From: Promethearchaeota archaeon
Lineage (GTDB): Archaea; Asgardarchaeota; Lokiarchaeia; Sigynarchaeales; SOKP01
Direction: 5' to 3'
DNA length: 20,830 bases
NCBI GenBank assembly: GCA_014729315.1
Contig: WJKD01000697.1
Coordinates: forward strand, 1 to 20,830
Shown: positions 14,690 to 20,830 of the stretch, in pieces
Numbering within the stretch: position 1 is the first letter of the stretch
Layout: each line of letters begins with the position of its first letter
Notes under the pieces: model-generated
Told to the model about the DNA's origin: nothing
Seen by the model: only the letters and a program-made list of their open reading frames with translations
Database searches by the model: none
Position numbers and translations under genes: made by a program

Positions 14690-16204
14690 ATGAATGATAA
14701 TATTAATGCGAGTTCATTTGACCAGCATTTTCTCCATAAAATGTTAAATCCCGAGAGTATTTGTATATTTGGAGCAAATAATAATCTTTTAACCACTATG
14801 GGATCAATGCAACTTCGGAATATACGGTATGGAGATTTTAAAGGTGAAATCTTTCCGATCCATCCTCGCCTGGAGGAAGTCCAAGGTTATAAAGCTTATA
14901 GATCTGTATTAGACCTCCCCAAAACTCCTGATTTAGCTTTTCTGATTCTACCACCGAGAGTTATTCCCGATGTATTGGAGGAATGCGGTCAAAAAGGTAT
15001 TAAAAGAGCTATCATTACCTCTGGAGGGTTTAGAGAAATCGGATCTGACGGAGTAGCTCTCTCTCAAAAAGTAATCGAAATTGTAAAGAAGTATGAGATG
15101 AGATTCATTGGACCAAATTGTCTAGGGATATACAACGGATGGTACGACCCTGAGAATATAAAATCACACTTCAATACGATGTGGATTTACGAGGTTCCAG
15201 AAAGGGGCAACATTTCAATTGCCTCTCAGTCGGGGACAATTGCGTGTCACGGTTTTTGGCATTGTCAAGATTGGGGTATAAAAGTGGGAAAATCTCTTTC
15301 CATAGGAAATGAATTAAACATAGATATAGTGGATTATCTTGAATATTTCCAAAACGACCCTCAAACTCAAGTTATTGGACTCTATATCGAGGAAATTAAG
15401 CGAGGGAGAGAATTCGTGGAACTCGCTAAAAAAATTACTCCGAAGAAACCAATTGTTGCGATTTACGCAGGGGGTTCAAAAGCAGCCGAAAGATCTATAA
15501 TGAGTCATACAGGTGCGATAGGTGGAGATCAAAAGATATACGAAGCCGTGTTTAAAGAAACAGGCATAATCTCTACAGATTCGATGACTGATTTTATGTA
15601 TTATTTGCGAACACTTTCGTTTGCTCAATCTTACGATGTCTTTATGAAAGGAAATAAACTCGCTATCATTACAGATTCGGGAGGAAGCGGGAGTATGATG
15701 GCTAAAACAGCAGAACTATACGGATTAAAAGTTCCTAAATTTTCAGAAACACTTCAAGAAAAAATTAGACCTGAAATTCCTTACACTGCGAGCGCTTTAA
15801 ATCCAATTGATGTCACTTTTGATATTGATTTCCTAAATTTGTTTAAGAAATTCCCAAAGCTCTTAATGGAATCTGGTGAGATTGACGCGGTAATAGTCTA
15901 TGGTGTCTTTGATCTCGATGATGTTTTAAAAACTATGGAAGAATCTGGAATGGAGATCGACGATAAAATGAAAGATATTTCGAATGTCATTGATAGAGGC
16001 GTTCTTAAGCCAATGAAACGGTATATGAAAAAGTATTCTATCCCGGTTTTCTACATTGGTCCTTATCCATACAGATACAAATGGAATAAAAAGTTTATTT
16101 CTCACGACATTCCAATCTTTGATATGTGGGACATGCCTACCAAAACATTGTCTGTTTTGTCAAAATATTCAAAATATCGTCGAGAGCATTCAGAGACAGA
16201 TTAA
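14690..16204 (+). CDS. ADP-forming acyl-CoA synthetase alpha-subunit-like protein, copy 1
   Basis: ADP-forming acyl-CoA synthetases turn acyl-CoA, ADP and phosphate into the acid, CoA and ATP. This 504-residue protein matches the alpha subunit: a CoA-binding Rossmann domain (about 20-165; IFGANN at 26-31, TSGGFREIG at 110-118, IGPNCLGIYNG at 140-150), then two flavodoxin-like ligase domains (about 170-310 and 320-490) with ASQSGT (178-183), SIGNELNID (204-212), GLYIEEIKRG (230-239) and DSGGSGSM (329-336). The phosphate-accepting histidine is H273 in SHTGA (272-276). The usual GAS at the Rossmann loop reads GAN. The ATP-grasp beta subunit is absent here and in copy 2. A TATA-like box lies about 26 nt before the ATG, so the message may be leaderless. 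The family is firm; the substrate is unknown. Confidence 0.87.
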   Translation: MNDNINASSFDQHFLHKMLNPESICIFGANNNLLTTMGSMQLRNIRYGDFKGEIFPIHPRLEEVQGYKAYRSVLDLPKTPDLAFLILPPRVIPDVLEECGQKGIKRAIITSGGFREIGSDGVALSQKVIEIVKKYEMRFIGPNCLGIYNGWYDPENIKSHFNTMWIYEVPERGNISIASQSGTIACHGFWHCQDWGIKVGKSLSIGNELNIDIVDYLEYFQNDPQTQVIGLYIEEIKRGREFVELAKKITPKKPIVAIYAGGSKAAERSIMSHTGAIGGDQKIYEAVFKETGIISTDSMTDFMYYLRTLSFAQSYDVFMKGNKLAIITDSGGSGSMMAKTAELYGLKVPKFSETLQEKIRPEIPYTASALNPIDVTFDIDFLNLFKKFPKLLMESGEIDAVIVYGVFDLDDVLKTMEESGMEIDDKMKDISNVIDRGVLKPMKRYMKKYSIPVFYIGPYPYRYKWNKKFISHDIPIFDMWDMPTKTLSVLSKYSKYRREHSETD

Positions 16205-16535
16205 ATAGAAAATCAGCTTTTTCACTTTAAATAGGGAGATTTTTTTATTTTATATTAATTTTTTCATCGGAACAAACTAGCCTTTTTTATGATCTAGATT
16301 CATGATTTTCAAGGACATGGTATCATCGGCATTCATCATTCATTGTTCATTAAAAGGAAAGGAAATTAAACATCATTAAAATTGAATAGTTAATAAAAGA
16401 TTATTTCATTTAATGCTTCGTAAATATTCTTATAGGTTTAGAACTAATTTCAATCATAAAATTTTTATAGAATATCGTTAGTGATATTAATTTCTATAAG
16501 ATACATTAAGATTTAGTAAAAATGTGAAAAACAAG
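16205..16535. other. Interval between the two synthetase-like genes
   Basis: There is no gene here. It contains T-rich stretches around 16240-16265 that could end transcription of copy 1, a TATA-like box (TTTTTATA, 16462-16469), a 6-bp inverted repeat (16471-16488) and the GTGA ribosome-binding motif of copy 2 at 16524-16527. The layout suggests copy 2 has its own promoter. Confidence 0.5.
16462..16488 (+). promoter_or_regulatory. Candidate promoter and operator of copy 2
   Basis: TTTTTATA (16462-16469) is followed directly by AATATC (16471-16476), a 6-nt spacer and GATATT (16483-16488), a short inverted repeat between the box and the expected start near 16494. A repressor bound there could act on initiation. 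The arms are short and AT-rich, so this is tentative. Confidence 0.35.
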
Positions 16536-18023
16536 ATGGTTAATTCGAATCATTATATGGATTCTTTTTTGAATCCCGAGAGTTTGTGTATCTTTGGTGC
16601 TAATAACGAGTTTTTAAGCACAATGGGGGCTATGATGTGCCGAAATATCATTGCTGGTGGTTTTCTAAAAGAAAATCTCTATCCAATTCATCCCAAGTTA
16701 AGCGAAGTTCAAGGCATGAAGGCATATAAAAGCGTTCTGGATTTACCTACGACGCCAGAACTGGCTTTAATAATTCTAAGACCAGATACGGTTGCTCAAG
16801 TGCTCGAGGAATGCGGTAAAAAGGGTATTAAGAGAGCAATAATAACTTCTGGAGGATTTAGAGAAGTTGGAGATGTAAATTTATCCCAAAGAATAAGCGA
16901 AATTGCTCAAAAATATAATATGAAATTTATTGGGCCTAACTGCTTAGGTGTTTATAATGCGTGGTATAAGTATCCGGAAGTTAAAAACACGCGATTTAAT
17001 ACAATGTGGATATACGAGGTTCCTGAAAAAGGAAATGTTTCTATTATTGCCCATTCTGGAACTCTGGCGTCTCATGTTTTTTGGTACTGCAAGAAAATTG
17101 GATTGAAAATTGCTAGATCCTTTTCTATTGGGAACGAAAAAGATATAGATATGCTCGACATATTAGAGTATCTTAAGGACGACCCATATACGAAAGTAAT
17201 AGGGTTATACATTGAAGAAATAAAAAGGGGCAACCAATTCATCGAATTAGCAAAAGAGATTACGCCACACAAACCAATCGTAGCAATATACGCCGGAGGG
17301 ACTGAAGCTGCGACGAGGTCAATAATGGGACATACTGGAGCGATCGCGGGAGACAATAAAATATACGAAGCTGTGTTCAAAGAGTCGGGGATAATCTCAA
17401 CATTTTCTATAGAGAACTATCTGTATTATCTTAGAACCTTTTCTCAAGGTGTCATACCAAAAGGGAAACGAATTGCGTTAGTTACATCTTCAGGAGGAAG
17501 CGGTTCAATGTTAGCTAAGACCGCGGAACTACACGGTCTGGAGGTACCAGAATTCTCAGAAGAACTTAAAGAACAACTACGTGAATATGCACCTGAAATC
17601 GCAAACTTAAGAAATCCTTTAGACCTCACTTTTGTATTAAACCAATACAATTCTTATGTAAAGATTCCTAAGATCCTTATAAAGTCTGGAGAAATAGATG
17701 GAATAATCGTCTACGCTGCTTGGGGATTCGAAGAAGTATTAGATGTTATTAAACAATCGAGTGGAAAATCTTACGACGAATTTGATCAGCTTGATAATAA
17801 ATTGATGAAAAGGATTTACATAAAACCGACTCAAAGACTTGTGATGAAAACCTCAATTCCAATTTTTTACATTGGCCCTCAAGGATATTCTAATTCGTGG
17901 ATTAGAGAACTGCTCGACTCCAATATCCCTGTATTTGATTTATGGGATCAACCAGTAAAGTGCTTTAGCGTGCTTGCGCAGTATGCAGAATATCGAAAAA
18001 AACTCTGTGAAAAATCTTTATAA
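16536..18023 (+). CDS. ADP-forming acyl-CoA synthetase alpha-subunit-like protein, copy 2
   Basis: This is a close paralogue of the gene at 14690. I place the start at the ATG at 16536 (495 residues). A GTG at 16524 would add four, but GTGA there sits 8 nt before the ATG exactly like the ribosome-binding motif of rpiA and dodecin. Numbering from the ATG, it shares IFGANN (19-24), TSGGFREVG, FIGPNCLG, MWIYEVPE, SIGNEKDID, GLYIEEIKRG and SSGGSGSM. The phosphohistidine is in GHTGA, where copy 1 has SHTGA; the histidine is kept and the preceding serine is lost. MWIYEVPE replaces the usual segment before the second domain in both copies, which suggests a distinct subfamily. No beta subunit lies nearby. 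It is cytosolic. Tandem duplication is likely; division of substrates is inference. Confidence 0.87.
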   Translation: MVNSNHYMDSFLNPESLCIFGANNEFLSTMGAMMCRNIIAGGFLKENLYPIHPKLSEVQGMKAYKSVLDLPTTPELALIILRPDTVAQVLEECGKKGIKRAIITSGGFREVGDVNLSQRISEIAQKYNMKFIGPNCLGVYNAWYKYPEVKNTRFNTMWIYEVPEKGNVSIIAHSGTLASHVFWYCKKIGLKIARSFSIGNEKDIDMLDILEYLKDDPYTKVIGLYIEEIKRGNQFIELAKEITPHKPIVAIYAGGTEAATRSIMGHTGAIAGDNKIYEAVFKESGIISTFSIENYLYYLRTFSQGVIPKGKRIALVTSSGGSGSMLAKTAELHGLEVPEFSEELKEQLREYAPEIANLRNPLDLTFVLNQYNSYVKIPKILIKSGEIDGIIVYAAWGFEEVLDVIKQSSGKSYDEFDQLDNKLMKRIYIKPTQRLVMKTSIPIFYIGPQGYSNSWIRELLDSNIPVFDLWDQPVKCFSVLAQYAEYRKKLCEKSL

Positions 18024-18190
18024 TACTAAAAGATCTTTAATAACATTTTAAAAAAACGGATATCTCCAAGATTACATTTAAATAATATATGAAATATTTT
18101 TAATTAGTATTTAAAAGAACCTAAAAATTATACGATTAAAATGTAAATTTAAATATCGAAAATAATATTATTATTTAAATAGTCGCTTAA

Positions 18191-18198
18191 TTATATAA
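18191..18198 (+). promoter_or_regulatory. Candidate TATA box of the PAS kinase
   Basis: TTATATAA lies about 60 nt before the TTG start. A start site near 18220 would give a leader of about 30 nt containing the GTGAG at 18246-18250. It lies in an AT-rich 230-bp gap. Confidence 0.4.
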
Positions 18199-18253
18199 AC
18201 AAACATTTGAATAAAGCCTAATATCAAGAGGAATAAGACAAACTTGTGAGATT

Positions 18254-19345
18254 TTGATAAAATTAGGAAAGGACATTAACGGTTTGGAGGTTGATTATCG
18301 GGATATCTTCAATTCCTTTCCTTCGTCGATAATTTTAATACATTTTAATCGAATGATAATAGATATTAATTCTTCTACAAAAAGATTGTTTGGGTATTAT
18401 AAAAAAGAGTTAATAAAAAAAGACATTTGTAAAGTTATAAAATATAGCGAATCCTCCCTTAAATTATTCGAAGAAAAGTTATCAAAACTTATCAATGGGA
18501 AGCAAGTTAATCCTTTTGATTTAAAAGCATATAAAAAAGATGGAACCCCTTTATGGATCAATATCGAACCGTTATCAATCCAAATTAAAGAACTTCCCGT
18601 TATCACATTGGTTATCCAAGATATTTCTAATTATAAATCTATGGAATTCAAATTAGAAGAAATATTAAAAAATAAAAACGATCTAGTTAATTTTGCCTCC
18701 CACGAATTGAAAACTCCTTTATCTTCGGTCTATGGAGCGTGCCAATTGCTCAATAAATTTTGTAAGGACGAACTCAGCGAACAAGCAAAAGAGTATTTAG
18801 ATATTGCTTTAAACGGTGGAAAAAGACTTAATAACTTAATCAAGAATCTTCTTGATAGTGCTCTAATAGATTCAAACAAGTTATCGATCCAAATGCAAGA
18901 GGAAGACTTAGTAAAAATTGCTTCAGATTGCGTTCGAGACTACATTGGATTATTTCAACAAAGAAATATTGAAATTATTATGGAATTTCCCTCGAAGTTG
19001 TATGCCAATATTGATAGACTAAAAATAGCCCAAGTTATAACTAATTTACTATCAAATGCGTTAAAATATAGTCCCTCCAAAGCAACAATCGAAATCAAGA
19101 TACAAAAAAGAAAAAATCGCGCTCAATTATCTATTAAGGATTCAGGAGTAGGTCTTACTAAAAAAGAAACCAATCGATTATTTAAAAGATTCGGGAGGAT
19201 TAAAAGTTCCGAGGAAATTGAAGGGACGGGGTTAGGACTTTTTATCTCCAAGAAAATAATCGAGTTGCATGGTGGAAAAATCTGGGTGGAATCGGAAGGA
19301 AAAAATAAAGGTTCGACATTTTTCTTTACCATCACCATAAAATAA
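18254..19345 (+). CDS. Soluble PAS-domain sensor histidine kinase
   Basis: This 363-residue kinase has one PAS domain (about 14-128; IFNSFPSSIILI, then DGTPLWINIEPL and a final VIQDIS strand), a coiled linker, a HisKA dimerisation helix pair with phosphoacceptor H150 (FASHELKTPL, 147-156) and a HATPase domain. The latter shows the N-box NLLSNALKYS (264-273), G1 DSGVGL (296-301), F-box LFKRFG (309-314) and G2 GTGLGL (324-329). No membrane helix is present, so it senses a cytoplasmic signal. The start is TTG; GTGAG (18246-18250) lies just before it, and the next ATG falls inside the PAS domain. No receiver domain is attached or nearby. It ends 21 bp from the convergent GAF kinase. The fold is firm; ligand and output are unknown. 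Confidence 0.92.
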   Translation: MIKLGKDINGLEVDYRDIFNSFPSSIILIHFNRMIIDINSSTKRLFGYYKKELIKKDICKVIKYSESSLKLFEEKLSKLINGKQVNPFDLKAYKKDGTPLWINIEPLSIQIKELPVITLVIQDISNYKSMEFKLEEILKNKNDLVNFASHELKTPLSSVYGACQLLNKFCKDELSEQAKEYLDIALNGGKRLNNLIKNLLDSALIDSNKLSIQMQEEDLVKIASDCVRDYIGLFQQRNIEIIMEFPSKLYANIDRLKIAQVITNLLSNALKYSPSKATIEIKIQKRKNRAQLSIKDSGVGLTKKETNRLFKRFGRIKSSEEIEGTGLGLFISKKIIELHGGKIWVESEGKNKGSTFFFTITIK

Positions 19346-19366
19346 TGGAACTATTTAAGTGCGTTA

Positions 19367-20665
19367 TTAAGACTCGGGTATAAGAACGATAAAATTACTT
19401 CCTTGCTTATAATCTCCGGGTATCCTGTTTTCAATTAGTATCTTGCCGCCATAGGTCGCCAATATTTTACTCACGGTTAACAACCCAATCCCCATACCTT
19501 TAATTTTTTGTTGCTTTTCAATAAGTCCTTTAAAGATGTTTTTTTTTCGTTCCTCTGGTATTCCGACACCGTTATCTAAAAACTCTATTTTCACAAATTT
19601 TGTTTTGTCTGATTGTATCTTGGATACTTTAATCGTAATTTGAATTATTTTGTTGTCGTTGTATCTTATTGCATTGTTTAGAATATTCTCGAACACATTA
19701 GAAAGGAATTTATTCGCTATTACGTAAATATCATCGATTTTCGGAGGAATATGAATATGGAGTTCTTCTCGTGAATAACTCTTTTTTACATAATCAATAG
19801 CTTGGTTCAAATGCTTTGAAAGTTCGACTTTTTTTAAACTCTGTTTGAAATCATCAATAATGGAGAGCTGTCTAATGTTATTGACGAGAGTTGATCCCCG
19901 ATTAATCTGATCTTTGATTAATTTTCCAAATTCCTCAAGATTTTCCTCTCTATTAGGCTCTTTCAGATGCATTAAAATAAGATTTATAGACGATTGGATA
20001 TTCTGGAAAATATTGTTAATATCGTGAGTGAAGATATCCTTATATAAGTTAGACTGATAATAAGCCTTGCGATATTTTTCTTCTGATACTTTTAATTGTT
20101 GCTGTGAGTTTCGTAAAAGATCAACCATTCTATTATTTCTAAGCGAGATTGCCGCTAATTCCGATAAAGCACTAGCAATGACTGCGTCGTGCTCTGTAAA
20201 GTCCTTTTCCTTGTTAGCAAGCCCCATAATACCAATTGTTTTTCCCTCTAAATTTAAGGGAGCAAAGAGCACATTTTTCAAGGTGACATGACCATGAGGT
20301 AAATATTGAACCCATTTACTTTTCATGAAGTCGTTATAGAACACAGCTTTTCTCGTCTTGTAAGATTCTGCTCTTAAACCTCGGATTGGCATAGGAAGCT
20401 CAGGATCAACGGAGCAAGTCAACCCTCCTGAATCTAAAAAGAGAACCTCATTTTCGCTCCCATCCTTTGAGAGTAATGCGATATATCCTGATTTAGCACC
20501 TGTTAATTCTTTGCTAATATCAAATATAGCACGCGCCGCTTCTTTAAATGTAGAGTATTCTAAGACCGCTTTGATAGCTTTGGATATTGCAAACCATTTT
20601 TCTTTTGGAAGGCTTTCTTCTGATATTAATTTTCCAAGTCCTTCTTCGGGTTCAATGGAATTCAT
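19367..20665 (-). CDS. Soluble GAF-domain sensor histidine kinase
   Basis: This 432-residue kinase has a GAF domain (about 28-178; it starts KAVLEYSTFKEAARAI and ends FTEHDAVIASALSELAAISL), a coiled coil (about 180-202), a dimerisation helix pair with H214 in THDINNIFQ (213-221) and a HATPase domain. The latter has the N-box NILNNAIRYN (327-336), G1 DNGVGIP (364-370) and G2 GMGIGL (390-395). The H-box lacks the proline of classical HELRTPL and looks like the HDxNN type seen in many archaeal and some bacterial kinases. There is no membrane helix, so the sensor is cytoplasmic. It is convergent with the PAS kinase (21 bp apart), with no receiver in view. A small frame ending at 20774 may be an upstream gene of the same strand. 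The call is firm; ligand unknown. Confidence 0.92.
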   Translation of the reverse strand: MNSIEPEEGLGKLISEESLPKEKWFAISKAIKAVLEYSTFKEAARAIFDISKELTGAKSGYIALLSKDGSENEVLFLDSGGLTCSVDPELPMPIRGLRAESYKTRKAVFYNDFMKSKWVQYLPHGHVTLKNVLFAPLNLEGKTIGIMGLANKEKDFTEHDAVIASALSELAAISLRNNRMVDLLRNSQQQLKVSEEKYRKAYYQSNLYKDIFTHDINNIFQNIQSSINLILMHLKEPNREENLEEFGKLIKDQINRGSTLVNNIRQLSIIDDFKQSLKKVELSKHLNQAIDYVKKSYSREELHIHIPPKIDDIYVIANKFLSNVFENILNNAIRYNDNKIIQITIKVSKIQSDKTKFVKIEFLDNGVGIPEERKKNIFKGLIEKQQKIKGMGIGLLTVSKILATYGGKILIENRIPGDYKQGSNFIVLIPES

Positions 20666-20773
20666 CTTAGTCCAAAAAGACCTTTTTCGATAATTTTATA
20701 GTTCAGATAGAAAATAATAAAAATATATTAAATAGTTAATTATTTCGATAAAAGATCCAAATATTTGGTATTT

Positions 20774-20830
20774 TTATATCAAAATCTTCTTGGGGTTTTG
20801 CTTCTCGGCAAATTCTATAATCATTTCGGA
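20774..20830 (-). CDS. Possible C-terminal end of a gene running off the right edge
   Basis: On the minus strand, 18 codons are open from the window edge to a TAA at 20774-20776, encoding an amphipathic, lysine-rich tail (SEMIIEFAEKQNPKKILI). Its codon use is like that of a real gene end. It would lie about 108 bp upstream of the GAF kinase, on the same strand, so it may be its operon partner. Too short to identify. Confidence 0.35.
   Translation of the reverse strand, partial: SEMIIEFAEKQNPKKILI

Overview
The window looks like part of an archaeal chromosome, most likely an Asgard archaeon (Lokiarchaeia-like). This placement is inference; there is no rRNA or other decisive marker. The sequence is very AT-rich. 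BRE/TATA-like boxes precede several genes, T-runs follow some of them, and a GTGA ribosome-binding motif recurs 6-9 nt before start codons. The gene content also fits: ADP-forming acyl-CoA synthetase alpha-like paralogues, dodecin, TPR proteins ending in zinc ribbons, a zinc-finger membrane protein with a partly B-box-like spacing, soluble PAS/GAF histidine kinases, a lone TnpB, and a membrane-anchored subtilase laid out like eukaryotic Site-1 protease.

Layout. 1-2366: a TPR/zinc-ribbon gene (-), a bacterial-type PH-domain gene (+, TTG start), a gene-free stretch, an unrecognised 96-residue gene (-) and tRNA-Ala(GGC) (-). 2526-6281: a 1251-residue secreted S8 protease. 6356-7543: rpiA and purE on the minus strand, probably one operon, divergent from a thiolase (7736-9049, +). 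9160-11764: a second TPR/zinc-ribbon gene (-), dodecin (+) with a clear promoter, a possible 37-residue membrane peptide, a GNAT-like gene (-) and dUTPase (+). 11842 to about 13358: an IS605-type element carrying only tnpB. 13457-14531: a zinc-finger membrane protein (-) and a GNAT gene (+). 14690-18023: two tandem acyl-CoA synthetase (ADP-forming) alpha-subunit-like genes. 18254-20665: two convergent soluble histidine kinases. At 20774-20830 there may be the C-terminal end of another minus-strand gene.

How the genes fit together. RpiA, PurE and dUTPase are nucleotide-supply housekeeping functions. The thiolase and the two synthetase-like proteins could both act on acyl-CoA, but they are not one operon, and no ATP-grasp beta subunit is in the window. 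The two kinases have no response regulator beside them. The protease stands alone between the tRNA and rpiA and is the most interesting gene: its catalytic domain, beta-sandwich, GIFT-like domain and single C-terminal membrane anchor follow the Site-1 protease order. All family calls come from reading motifs by eye; no database search was run.
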